This document shows positions 1 through 8,677 of a DNA stretch of 64,000 nucleotides, one piece after another (positions within the stretch are counted from its first letter, which is position 1; each line of letters starts with the position of its first letter). The translations under genes were made by a program, and so were the position numbers. The stretch is from Chryseobacterium luquanense (GTDB lineage Bacteria; Bacteroidota; Bacteroidia; Flavobacteriales; Weeksellaceae). The notes beneath the pieces are model-generated. The model was given only the letters and a program-made list of their open reading frames with translations, was not told the origin of the DNA and did not search any database. The stretch is taken from contig NZ_JAOVZV010000001.1 in the NCBI RefSeq assembly GCF_026460945.1, positions 1-64,000 on the forward strand, read 5' to 3'.

Positions 1-583
1 CAATCATGTGGAAATATTTATAAATCAAATGTAGAAATATTTTTTATCCTGCAAATACTTTAAAATTCATTTCCCTTAAACAACAAATAGATAATCAAAT
101 TGTTACATAAATTTAATCGCAAAAGATCAATCGGAATTTACATTCAAATTTTCACATAAAGGAAAAACATAATATTTATTTTCATTAATAAAATACTACA
201 GCTAAATTATTCGCAAAATGAAAATTCCGTAATTTTTCACCTTTGTAGATAAATATCTACAAAAATTCTCTGATATGAACCAATAAGAATTAATGAAGTT
301 TAGAATTTGGGGATTAAAAAGTTTTCTGAAATTAATAATATTTTTAAAATTTAAACTATTAAAAATAAAACCGCAATCTCATTTCAAAATATTCCAAAAG
401 CCAAAGTCTGAAAATATTTTCAATGTGGTTGCACCAATACTCTTGCAAAAATGCGTTTCCAACCAACGGAAGGAATTGCATTTTTGAATCTGATTTTCAT
501 CAGTTGATTTTTATGGTTTTATCTGTTAAGATTTAAAAAAATAATTTAAAGGGAAAGAAAAACCTCTATTTTTGTCTACTACG
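1..583. other. AT-rich stretch with no convincing gene
   Basis: Very AT-rich sequence downstream of the broken integrase. The only open frame of any size (293-487, plus strand) is 64 codons, rich in Lys, Phe and Ile as expected for a chance frame in AT-rich DNA, and has no recognisable motif. I see no RNA gene or convincing promoter. It may be degraded mobile-element DNA, because the integrase frame ends abruptly at its right-hand border. Confidence 0.5.
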
Positions 584-1560
584 TTAGTAAGAATTAAAGT
601 AGTTAAACACAGGTGAAACTTTTTCGTCATTGATGCATCTAGGATGTTTTTTATAGTTATCTAAAATTTCTTTAGCAATAGGAAGAATAGGAATATTAGC
701 CTCAACTTCTGTTTTTGTCCTTTTGATATTAATCCATTTCTCGCCATTGCTACCCAGCACGATATTTTCATTTGCTAACTTCTTTACATCTGAATATGAC
801 AATCCTGTAAAGCAGCAAAAAAGAAATATATCCCGAACTATTCTCAATCTTTCAGTTTCAAATAATTTATTCTTAATTCTATCTAATTCGGTTTCTGTTA
901 GGAAACATACATCAGTAACTACAATTTTAGATTTATAATTCGAGAAGGGATTTTTAATCATCCATTCATTATCTAAACAAATATTAATTATTTTTTGAAA
1001 ATTCTTGATATACTTTACCGCAGAATTATTTGCACAGTTAAGAACTGTTTTTAGAAAGAATTCATAATCTGCAATAAATGCAGGATTAATCTCTGTTAAG
1101 TCAATATCTGAGACATTATATTTCCACTTCATAAACTGCTGAGTATGTTTAAGAGAAGTCTCATATCGTTCCCAAGTTCCATGAGTAAATCCTTTTCCGA
1201 TTAATTCTTTTGATTATTGTGATCTTTAAAGACCTCTATTAACGTAACTTTTCTAACATCAATACCTAAAAACCTGTTTTTCAAACTTTCACATGTAACT
1301 GTTTTTTTGCTATTTAAAAGATAGGTGTAAGATTCGAACATTTTTGTTCGTAAACCCTCAAGAAATGAATTTAAAGATTTTGATTGAGATGAGCTACCTG
1401 AAATTTTTCCTGATTTGGAATTCCATTCGAAAGTTTTGATTGTTTTTCCTGTGGAAATTTCATTTCGTTTTCCATCAACGGTAATCCGCATATAAATGGC
1501 TGATACATCAGAGTTGCCTTTCGTTTTTTTTGCATAGAATAGTAAACTGTAGGTTTGCAT
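584..1560 (-). pseudogene. Broken tyrosine recombinase (integrase)
   Basis: Two minus-strand frames together read as a Bacteroidetes-type tyrosine recombinase. The first (1560-1201) carries the N-terminal arm-type DNA-binding domain. The second (1132-584) carries the SAM-like core-binding domain and the start of the catalytic domain, including CCFTGLSYSDV. The reading continues across the gap in the other frame (residues such as GTWERY), so a single one-base shift near 1205 in an A-run separates them. The frame then stops at 584, before the catalytic HxxR, H/W and Tyr residues, so the enzyme lacks its active site. An integrase next to an island that has an rteC remnant at its far end suggests an old integrated conjugative element. 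Confidence in the family is high; how the gene broke is read directly from the sequence. Confidence 0.85.
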
Positions 1561-1664
1561 AAGTAATGATTTTAAAGGTTGGTAAATGTATTTCTGAACC
1601 TTTAAACCTACAAGATGTTCACTAGTTTGAATAATTGATGAATAGGCTGTTATAATAAAAATTT

Positions 1665-1699
1665 GGTGAGTACTTATTTTTCATTTTTTACTACTCACC
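1665..1699. repeat. 8-bp inverted repeat near the integrase remnant
   Basis: GGTGAGTA (1665-1672) is repeated in inverted form as TACTCACC (1692-1699) with a 19-base AT-rich spacer. It lies about 100 bases upstream of the integrase start. Inverted core repeats beside a tyrosine recombinase gene can be attachment or integrase-binding sites, but this role is only inferred here. Confidence 0.35.
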
Positions 1700-1757
1700 G
1701 AATGACTCTCTTTTTATTTGTAGTACTATGATATTTTTTGATATATCATAAATACAA

Positions 1758-1791
1758 AAAAGCCTTTAAATAATACGATTTCAAGGCTTTT
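1758..1791. terminator. Hairpin flanked by A and T runs
   Basis: AAAAGCCTT (1758-1766) pairs with AAGGCTTTT (1783-1791) across a 16-base loop, with an A-run before and T-rich sequence after. It has the shape of a bidirectional intrinsic terminator. No intact gene now ends at it, so the gene it served has probably been lost. Confidence 0.5.
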
Positions 1792-2243
1792 GATGTTTTT
1801 TAGTTTCTCAACCAGCGGAGAGTTTCATCACTCGTCAGTTTTATCACAAAACTTTCAATAATGTAGTAAGTAATTCAATTGAAAGAAAGAGTCTTTTTTC
1901 TACTTCCTCAAACACAAATACACTATTAATCAATACATTACATTGTTTCGGTACAAGTATGGTATTTTAACAACTATTTAATAATCAAATTTTGATTTAT
2001 TGATTTATTAATTTCTTATTCAGCAAATATCATAATGATTTGATGAATTATATCTTTTTTGAAATTAAAAATTTAATTTCAGTCAAAATTTCAAAGCTAC
2101 TTCCATATTTTGCTTAATAAACATTAAATAAATTTACTATCTATCGACTTAAAATAAAGCAAAGGAATAGTTCACAGCTAATTAATTTTTATATTTATAG
2201 TTATTTTGTAAAGTAGTATACAACATTTAATTTATCACAAAGC

Positions 2244-3380
2244 ATGCTGAATGATCAAAACGTTTACCTCGACAACAACGCCACCACAAAAACCGACCCA
2301 AGAGTTCTTGAGGCGATGTTGCCCTACTTTACAGAAGCTTACGCCAATGCCAACAGTTCGCATATTGAAGGACTTTCTGTAAAAGATGCAGTGGAAAATG
2401 CAGCATGGCAAATTGCAGATTTGATCGGTGCACAGGAGAATGAGATTGTTTTCACATCAGGCGCAACAGAAGCTTTAAATTTAGCAATTAAAGGACAAGA
2501 TTGTTCATCCAGGAAGAAAATTATCACTTTTAAAACAGAGCATAAGGCTGTTCTGGATACCTGTGAATATATGGAAAATCAGGGATTTCATGTGGATTAT
2601 TTTGATGTTGAGTCTGATGGAAGTATCAACATTGAGAATCTCAAAAAATCCCTTACCGAAGAAACACTTCTTGTGATTGTGATGATGTCTAATAATGAAA
2701 CAGGAACGGTTCACGATATTAAAACAATTTCAGAAATAGCGCACGCAAATGGTGCATTTTTACTGTGCGATACAACTCAAGCCATTGGAAAAATAGACAT
2801 TAATGCTGAAGACTTAGAAATAGACATGCTGACCATTTCTGCACATAAATTTTATGGTCCGAAAGGAATTGGTGCGCTATACGTTTCAAACAAATCAAAA
2901 ATTAAACTTTCCGGACAGATTCACGGTGGTGGCCAGCAGAGAAATCTGAGAAGCGGAACTTTAAATGTGCCTGGGATTATCGGTTTTGGAAAAGCCTGCG
3001 AAATTGCAAAATCTGAAATGCAAAATAATGAAAACAGAATTGCCCAACTTCGTGATTACCTTGAAACAGAATTATTAAAAATTAAGGGAACATTTGTGAA
3101 TGGTTCGGTAAAGAATCGAATCTACAATACGACAAACATTTGTTTTCCTGGAGTTTGGTCTGAGCAGTTGATTATCGCACTGGGAAATATTTCAGTTTCC
3201 AGCGGATCTGCCTGTTCATCGGTTACTTCAAAGCCATCTCATGTTTTGAAAGCACTTGGATTATCGGACGAAGATGCTTTAAGCTCAATCCGTTTCAGTC
3301 TTGGAAGATTTACAACTTCGGAGGAAATCGATTTTGCAATTAAAAAAGTAACCGAATTGGTTCATCAGCTAAGAGCATAA
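2244..3380 (+). CDS. Cysteine desulfurase (IscS/NifS family)
   Basis: PLP-dependent enzyme that takes sulfur from L-cysteine to make an enzyme persulfide. The 378-residue length is normal for the IscS/NifS class. Visible features are the N-terminal YLDNNATT, the PLP lysine K202 in SAHKFYGPKG, and the catalytic C324 in SSGSACSS. It runs convergently to paoC and shares a terminator with it. Because Mo hydroxylases of the xanthine dehydrogenase family need a terminal Mo=S ligand, and a desulfurase works with XdhC-type proteins in other bacteria, a role in sulfurating the cofactor is the natural inference; it could also feed MoaD thiocarboxylation or Fe-S assembly. The start was chosen as the ATG just before the family N-terminus. 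Confidence 0.93.
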   Translation: MLNDQNVYLDNNATTKTDPRVLEAMLPYFTEAYANANSSHIEGLSVKDAVENAAWQIADLIGAQENEIVFTSGATEALNLAIKGQDCSSRKKIITFKTEHKAVLDTCEYMENQGFHVDYFDVESDGSINIENLKKSLTEETLLVIVMMSNNETGTVHDIKTISEIAHANGAFLLCDTTQAIGKIDINAEDLEIDMLTISAHKFYGPKGIGALYVSNKSKIKLSGQIHGGGQQRNLRSGTLNVPGIIGFGKACEIAKSEMQNNENRIAQLRDYLETELLKIKGTFVNGSVKNRIYNTTNICFPGVWSEQLIIALGNISVSSGSACSSVTSKPSHVLKALGLSDEDALSSIRFSLGRFTTSEEIDFAIKKVTELVHQLRA

Positions 3381-3383
3381 AAA

Positions 3384-3407
3384 AATCCCACCGGTTGCAG
3401 TGGGATT
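3384..3407. terminator. Bidirectional terminator
   Basis: AATCCCAC (3384-3391) and GTGGGATT (3400-3407) form an 8-bp stem with an 8-base loop, preceded by an A-run and followed by TTTTTT. It lies between the convergent desulfurase and paoC genes, so it can end transcription from both sides. Confidence 0.85.
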
Positions 3408-3429
3408 GAATTTTTTATATAAAGTTGAT

Positions 3430-5667
3430 TTACAGAAGTCTGTCAAAATGAATCGGTAAATCGTAGATTCTTTTTCCTGTTGCGTGAAAAATAGCATTGG
3501 TAATCGCAGGTGGCATTCCTACTCCACCAATTTCTCCTACTCCTTTTACACCGAGGTCATTCACAAACTGATCATTTTCTTCCACAAACAAAACTTCAAG
3601 ATCATGAATATCTGCATGCACCGGAATGTGGTATTCGCCTAAGTTTGCATTCATATATTTTCCAAACTGATGGTCGAGAATTGTTTCTTCGTGCAAAGCC
3701 TTGCTGATTCCCCAGATCATTCCGCCCAAAACCTGACTTTCCGCTGTTTTGGGATTGATAATTTTTCCGGCTGCGACTGCTGTCACGGCTCTTTTAACTT
3801 CAATTATTCCAAGTTCTTCATCCACTTCCACCTCCACAAAAACAGCACTGTGCACCGCTCTTGCTTTTTTGCCGTACGTCAGTGGGTTAGGCATCGCAGA
3901 ATTGGTTGTCTTGATTGACTTTCCTTCATTTGAAGCCAAAACATCCTTGATACTGATTTTAATTTCAGCATTATTCTTTAAACTGATCCAGCCATCTATG
4001 AACTGAACCTCTTTAAATTTAGCATCACTTAAAACTGAATCTTTTAATTTTTTGGCAAGCCTAAATAGTTTTTCATTCAGAGCCTGACAGGCATTCTGTA
4101 CTGCAGAACCCACTGTTGCCGTTGTAAAAGATCCACCCTGAATCGGTGCGAAAGGCATTTTACTGTCAGCATATGAGAAAGTTATATCTTCAATTGCAAG
4201 TCCAAGTTCATCTGCTGCTATTTGGGTCATAATGGTTAAAGTTCCCGTCCCGATATCGGTAACCGCACTTTTAATTTCAACCTTTCCGTCAGGTGTCATA
4301 ATGGCTTCTGCGCGGCCCAAAAGTCTGTTGGCATCCCACATTCCTGTGGCCATTCCATATCCCACCAGTTTGTTGCCACGCTTCATGCTTCTCGGTTCAG
4401 GATTTCTCTGGTTCCAGCCAAATTTTTCGGCTCCCTGAAGATAGCAGTTTCTCAATTCTTTGCTCGAAAATTCCTTATCGCTGCTCTTGTCGGTTTCTGA
4501 GTAATTGATCAGTCTCAGTTCCACAGGATCAATATTTAACTGATAAGCAATTTCATCCATGGTCACCTCGATAGCGTGCATTCCGGTACTTCCGCCCGGC
4601 GCTCTCATATCCAAAGGACTGTAAACATCCAACGGAACAATTTCGTGTTCCAGTAAAGTATTTTCAGCAGGATAAAGCATGTTTGCCCAGTTGACAACAA
4701 TTTCGACATAATCTTCAAATCTTGAAGTTTCGCCGGTGGCTTTGTGGTAAATAGCATTGACTTTTCCATCTTTATCTGCTCCGAATTTTGTCTGTTGCAA
4801 GGTCGGTGGTCTGTGCCCGATCATGTACATCTGTGCCCGATCCAAAGTGACGCGGACGTTTCTTTTTAAAGCTAAAGATGCCATCACAGCCATAAAAAGC
4901 TGATGCTGTGGACGGAGACCCGAACCGAAACCTCCACCTACAAAAGGAGCAATTACCTGAACATTTTTCATTTTCAGTCCGAAAACATTTGCCACGTACA
5001 TCTGGGAATTGATCGTTCCCTGTGTCTTATCGTAAATCTTCAGTTTATCTTTTCCTTCATAAATAACAGTAGATGCATACATTTCCATCGGATTGTGATG
5101 CTCCGTTCCATGACTGAAATAACTGTCTGTTTTAATAAAAGAACTTTCATATTCCTTATCAAAGTCACCGGTCGGTTTTGGAGGTGGTGGTTTGAGCATA
5201 GAAGCCAGTCCTTTTTTAGGATCACGGGATTTTTCGAGATTGGTTTTTAAATCGGTTTCAAAATCTTCCTGTTCGTAGACAATGTCGAGTTTTGTGGCGG
5301 CATATCTGGCCAGTTCAAAAGTATCTGCAACCACCAGCGCAATCGGCTGACCGTTGTATTTGATATCGCTATCTTTAAGTGGCTTAAAAACAGTTCCGGG
5401 AGGCGCATCCATATCGGCATACTGAAAATCGAACCAGGCCGTTGAAGGTTTGTTTTCATGGGTAAACACTTCTATCACGCCGGCTATTTTTTTCACTTCC
5501 GAAGTATCGATTGACTTGATTTTACCTTTTGTGACAGTACTGTTGACTACATAACCGTACAGTAAATCGTCAGCCTGATATTCTCCGGCGTATTTTGCAC
5601 TTCCGGTTACTTTTAAATGACCTTCGAGACGGCTGATTGGTTTTCCGACAGATGGTGTATTTTCCAT
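3430..5667 (-). CDS. paoC: Aldehyde oxidoreductase, molybdenum-binding subunit PaoC-like
   Basis: Large catalytic subunit of a xanthine dehydrogenase family molybdenum hydroxylase, closest by eye to E. coli PaoC (YagR); the length of 745 residues fits. The aldehyde oxidase a/b hammerhead domain occupies roughly residues 15-130 and the two Mo-cofactor domains follow, with a GGGFGSG motif and the MRAPGGSTG segment. The base-catalyst glutamate is E712 in GVGEIGG. It forms a heterotrimer with the adjacent paoB and paoA products. Family members oxidise aldehydes, often aromatic, to carboxylic acids; the substrate here is unknown. No Tat or Sec signal is seen on this subunit, as expected. Last gene of the minus-strand run. 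Confidence 0.9.
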   Translation of the reverse strand: MENTPSVGKPISRLEGHLKVTGSAKYAGEYQADDLLYGYVVNSTVTKGKIKSIDTSEVKKIAGVIEVFTHENKPSTAWFDFQYADMDAPPGTVFKPLKDSDIKYNGQPIALVVADTFELARYAATKLDIVYEQEDFETDLKTNLEKSRDPKKGLASMLKPPPPKPTGDFDKEYESSFIKTDSYFSHGTEHHNPMEMYASTVIYEGKDKLKIYDKTQGTINSQMYVANVFGLKMKNVQVIAPFVGGGFGSGLRPQHQLFMAVMASLALKRNVRVTLDRAQMYMIGHRPPTLQQTKFGADKDGKVNAIYHKATGETSRFEDYVEIVVNWANMLYPAENTLLEHEIVPLDVYSPLDMRAPGGSTGMHAIEVTMDEIAYQLNIDPVELRLINYSETDKSSDKEFSSKELRNCYLQGAEKFGWNQRNPEPRSMKRGNKLVGYGMATGMWDANRLLGRAEAIMTPDGKVEIKSAVTDIGTGTLTIMTQIAADELGLAIEDITFSYADSKMPFAPIQGGSFTTATVGSAVQNACQALNEKLFRLAKKLKDSVLSDAKFKEVQFIDGWISLKNNAEIKISIKDVLASNEGKSIKTTNSAMPNPLTYGKKARAVHSAVFVEVEVDEELGIIEVKRAVTAVAAGKIINPKTAESQVLGGMIWGISKALHEETILDHQFGKYMNANLGEYHIPVHADIHDLEVLFVEENDQFVNDLGVKGVGEIGGVGMPPAITNAIFHATGKRIYDLPIHFDRLL

Positions 5668-5692
5668 AAATAATTGTATTTGAAAGTGATTT

Positions 5693-6712
5693 TTATAAAG
5701 ATGGTTTTGCGCCGGGACGCTGTGATTTCGGGTCTAAAGCCATTATGCAGTTTCTTACAATTGCTTTTTTAGCCAGATCAATTTTAAAACTGTTATGTTC
5801 AAAACCAACTGCACCATTTAAAATCATATCCGCTGCGGCCGAAAAATTTTCTCTTATCGCTTCTCTGTCAACCAAAAAATCTTCTGCTTCTTTTACACAC
5901 CAAGGCTTATGAGCAACACCGCCTAAAGCAATTCTGGCTTCTTTAATTTTCCCGTTTTCCAAGGTTAAACCTGTCGCAACGGAAACCAAAGCAAAAGAAT
6001 AGGAAGCTCTGTCTCTTAATTTTAAATAAGAATAATTTTTGGCAAAGCCTTTTTCGGGAAGCTCAATTCCTATAATGAGTTCGCCATTTTTAAGATTGTT
6101 ATCAAGCTCTGGCGTATCGCCAGGAAGTCTGTGGAAATCTGCAAATTCCAATGTACGTTCTCCGTCAGGTCCTGAAATGTGAACAACCGCATCCAAAGCA
6201 GCAAGCGCTACACACATATCTGAAGGAAAAACAGCAATGCAGTTTTCGCTTTGTCCCAAAATTGCATGAATTCTGTTGTAACCGGTAATCGCAGAACATC
6301 CGGAGCCCGGTTCACGCTTATTGCACGGAGTACTGATATCATAAAAATAATAGCATCTTGTTCTTTGCAGTAAATTACCACCGTTGGTCGCCATATTTCT
6401 GATCTGCGCCGACGCTCCTGCTAAAATTGCTTTTGACAACAGTGGATATTGCTGTTCGATAATCGGATGATATGCAGTTTCCGCATTGGTAAGCAACGCA
6501 CCGATCCTAATTCCTCCTTCCGGAGTTTCGGTAATATCACTCAGCCCAGAAATTTGGTTGATGTCAACTAAAGTATCTGCCTGAGTGACGAAATATTTCA
6601 TCAGATCTACAATATTGGTACCGCCGGCAATGATTTTATTGCCATCATGACCGTTGATGAAAGAAACTGCATCTTCAATGTCAACGGCTTTTGTATAAGA
6701 AAAATTATTCAT
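5693..6712 (-). CDS. paoB: Aldehyde oxidoreductase, FAD subunit PaoB-like
   Basis: FAD-binding subunit of the PaoABC-type enzyme, 339 residues. The N-terminal part has the FAD-binding AGGTN motif (residues 29-33), and the CO-dehydrogenase flavoprotein C-terminal domain follows. A cysteine cluster typical of PaoB rather than ordinary XDH FAD subunits is visible: C120, C130 and C139 within residues 118-140. In E. coli PaoB this region binds an extra [4Fe-4S] cluster. The gene overlaps paoA by 8 bases and paoC follows after 25 bases, so the three are translated together. It relays electrons from the 2Fe-2S clusters to FAD and the external acceptor. Confidence 0.9.
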   Translation of the reverse strand: MNNFSYTKAVDIEDAVSFINGHDGNKIIAGGTNIVDLMKYFVTQADTLVDINQISGLSDITETPEGGIRIGALLTNAETAYHPIIEQQYPLLSKAILAGASAQIRNMATNGGNLLQRTRCYYFYDISTPCNKREPGSGCSAITGYNRIHAILGQSENCIAVFPSDMCVALAALDAVVHISGPDGERTLEFADFHRLPGDTPELDNNLKNGELIIGIELPEKGFAKNYSYLKLRDRASYSFALVSVATGLTLENGKIKEARIALGGVAHKPWCVKEAEDFLVDREAIRENFSAAADMILNGAVGFEHNSFKIDLAKKAIVRNCIMALDPKSQRPGAKPSL

Positions 6713-7190
6713 AAGACATCGCTTGTTTTACTGACATGACAGCATCAATAATTCCTCTGTTGGCACCACAGCGGCAGAGATTTCCGCTCATCAGGTCCTG
6801 AACTTCTTCACGTGTTTCGGCCTTATTTTCGTTGAGCAATCCAACCGCACTGCAGATTTGTCCCGGTGTACAGTACCCGCACTGAAAGGCATCGTGATCA
6901 ATAAAAGCCTGTTGGATTGGATGTAATTTCCCGTTTTCTGCAATTCCTTCGATAGTTTTTATTTCTGTGCCTTCCTTCATTACAGCGAGACTGAGACAGC
7001 TTAAAACACGTTTCCCGTCTACTAAAACGGTACAAGCACCACACTGTCCGTGGTCACAGCCTTTTTTTGTTCCGGTAAGATGAATTCTTTCCCGGAGAGC
7101 ATCGAGAAGGGAAACCCAGGGCAGAATTTCCAGATCATGATTTTCACCATTCACATTAAGCGTAATGGATTTTTTTTCACTATTTGACAT
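6705..7190 (-). CDS. paoA: Aldehyde oxidoreductase, 2Fe-2S subunit PaoA-like
   Basis: Electron-transfer subunit with two [2Fe-2S] clusters. The plant-ferredoxin-type cluster is bound by C45, C50, C53 and C65, and the second by the later CGYC and CRC motifs. The start at 7190 was preferred because it gives a standard N-terminus; an in-frame ATG at 7217 would add nine residues but starts only four bases after the T-run of the upstream terminator. Unlike E. coli PaoA there is no Tat signal peptide at either start, so this enzyme is probably cytoplasmic. First gene of paoABC; a transcript separate from the moa genes is suggested by the terminator at 7233-7252. Confidence 0.9.
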   Translation of the reverse strand: MSNSEKKSITLNVNGENHDLEILPWVSLLDALRERIHLTGTKKGCDHGQCGACTVLVDGKRVLSCLSLAVMKEGTEIKTIEGIAENGKLHPIQQAFIDHDAFQCGYCTPGQICSAVGLLNENKAETREEVQDLMSGNLCRCGANRGIIDAVMSVKQAMSYE

Positions 7191-7220
7191 AAATTTGAGC
7201 TTTGGTATAGTGAACATATT

Positions 7221-7252
7221 ACAAAAAAAGAACCGTTATGTCTGCATAACGG
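7221..7252 (-). terminator. Intrinsic terminator between moaCB and paoA
   Basis: CCGTTATG (7233-7240) and CATAACGG (7245-7252) form a perfect 8-bp stem with a TCTG loop. Read on the minus strand the stem is followed by a T-rich run (complement of 7221-7230). It would end the transcript of the cofactor genes just upstream of paoA. Its closeness to the paoA start also allows an attenuator role. Confidence 0.8.
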
Positions 7253-7326
7253 CTCATGTGGTAGTATTAAAGCTAATTTATAATCGATGTACTTAAGACC
7301 GAATTTTAATTAAAATTAAATGAGAT

Positions 7327-8235
7327 TTAATGAATCTGATTATCATTCAACTGGAAAACGTGCAGAACCTGTGGGAAAAGTGCTTCCATGGATTCTTCAA
7401 CCGCTTTTTTGGAACCTGGCAACGTTAGCACCAGCGTCTTACCTGAAAATCCTGCTACTCCTCTCGAAAGCATTGCTGTTTTAATTCTCTGCTGACCATA
7501 ATTTCTTGCAGTCTCCATAATTCCGGGAATTTCTCTGTCGATCAGTGGAGCAACTGCCTCGGGAGTGACATCTCTGGCTGAAAGTCCGGTTCCGCCAGTG
7601 AAAATGACCAAATCAAAATTATCTTCTTTACAATTGATCAAAGTGGATTGGATGGTATTAAAATCATCTTCAATGATCTGATAGTTGACATCAGTGATCT
7701 GATATTTTTCTAAGCCTGCACAAATTGCTTTTCCTGAAGTATCTTCTTTATGGCCACGGAATGCTGAGTCTGAGCAAACGATCACCGCAGCTTTTACATC
7801 TGAATTTATAAATTTATTGCTCTCAGATTTACCGCCTTGTTTTTCCAACAGACGGATGTTCTGAATTTCTACGTGTTTGTCAATCGGTTTCAGCATATCG
7901 TACATCACCAGTGCGGCCACTGATGCGCCGTGCATCGCCTCCACTTCCACTCCGGTTTTATAAATGGTATGTACTTCCACGGAAATAATCACCGACAAAT
8001 CTTCTATTTTAAAAGTAACCGATGTAAATTCAACGGGTAGCGGATGACAATCGGGAATGACGTCACTTGTTTTTTTAACCGCAAACAATGCTGACGCACG
8101 CGAAAACTCAAAAATATCTCCTTTCGGAACGGTGCGGTTTTCGATTGCTGAAATGGTTTCTGCCGAAGAAGTTTTGACTGTCGCCGTCGCAATGGCCTTA
8201 CGCAGCGTGAATGATTTATGTGTAATGTCAACCAT
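7327..8235 (-). CDS. moaCB: Fused MoaC-Mog molybdenum cofactor protein
   Basis: Bifunctional fusion of 302 residues. Residues 1 to about 150 are MoaC, which with MoaA makes cyclic pyranopterin monophosphate; visible marks are MVDITHK, CHPLP, EAMHGAS and the KQGGKS end. Residues from about 158 onwards are a MogA/MoaB domain, which adenylylates molybdopterin before metal insertion; visible marks are VCSDSA, FTGGTG, RDVTPEA and LPGSKKAV. It puts an early and a late pathway step on one chain. The gene starts two bases after moaE stops and is the last before the terminator. No separate moaC or mog is seen in the window. Confidence 0.92.
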   Translation of the reverse strand: MVDITHKSFTLRKAIATATVKTSSAETISAIENRTVPKGDIFEFSRASALFAVKKTSDVIPDCHPLPVEFTSVTFKIEDLSVIISVEVHTIYKTGVEVEAMHGASVAALVMYDMLKPIDKHVEIQNIRLLEKQGGKSESNKFINSDVKAAVIVCSDSAFRGHKEDTSGKAICAGLEKYQITDVNYQIIEDDFNTIQSTLINCKEDNFDLVIFTGGTGLSARDVTPEAVAPLIDREIPGIMETARNYGQQRIKTAMLSRGVAGFSGKTLVLTLPGSKKAVEESMEALFPQVLHVFQLNDNQIH

Positions 8236-8236
8236 A

Positions 8237-8677
8237 TTATTTATTTACTTTCCACTGGTGGGATTCGTCGTTAAAAATTTCTCTGCCCCAAATCTGAAGC
8301 TCCGATTTGATGCGTTCAACCAATTCATTACAGGCTTCCATTGCTGCAATTCTGTGCTTTGAAGAAGTAAAAACAAAAAGACAGATTTCTCCTGCACTCA
8401 CGGTTCCCAAACTGTGATGAACATGCATGCAGGTCAGATCATATTTCAAAAAAATATCTTCTCTGATTTCGTGCATTTTCTCCAGGACCATTTCCTCGTA
8501 GGCTGTGTATTCAATTGCTGCTACAGTTTTGCCATCAACCACATCTTCTCTGATCTGACCCAGAAAAATACTGTGCGCCCCAATGTCTTTTTTCGTCGCA
8601 TGTTTTGCAATGCTTTCAGAAATAAAAAGCGGACTGATTGCTCCTTCTGTAAATATATTTTTAATTGCTCTGCTCAT
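8237..8677 (-). CDS. moaE: Molybdopterin synthase large subunit MoaE
   Basis: Catalytic subunit that with thiocarboxylated MoaD inserts the dithiolene sulfurs to give molybdopterin. Family motifs are GAHSIFLGQIR, YTAYEEM, HHSLG and the HR-x-AAMEACNELVERIK segment. The start at 8677 is chosen because AGGAAAG lies at normal spacing upstream and the protein then starts MSRAIKN; an upstream ATG at 8707 lies inside moeB and would add ten residues. It overlaps the end of moeB by 17 bases. Oddity: the usual WKxE near the C-terminus reads WGRE, so one of the two active-site lysines known from E. coli MoaE appears replaced. Confidence 0.92.
   Translation of the reverse strand: MSRAIKNIFTEGAISPLFISESIAKHATKKDIGAHSIFLGQIREDVVDGKTVAAIEYTAYEEMVLEKMHEIREDIFLKYDLTCMHVHHSLGTVSAGEICLFVFTSSKHRIAAMEACNELVERIKSELQIWGREIFNDESHQWKVNK

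Larger units (their letters stand above)
1561..2243. other. Intergenic region between integrase remnant and desulfurase
   Basis: No gene is seen in about 680 bases. The region contains the inverted repeat at 1665-1699 and the hairpin at 1758-1791, listed separately. The rest is AT-rich. The segment just before 2244 must hold the promoter of the cysteine desulfurase, but I cannot pick a convincing TAnnTTTG box. Confidence 0.5.

Noticed and set aside
293..487. 64-codon plus-strand frame near the left edge
   Set aside because: AT-driven composition, no motif, no start context; most likely chance.
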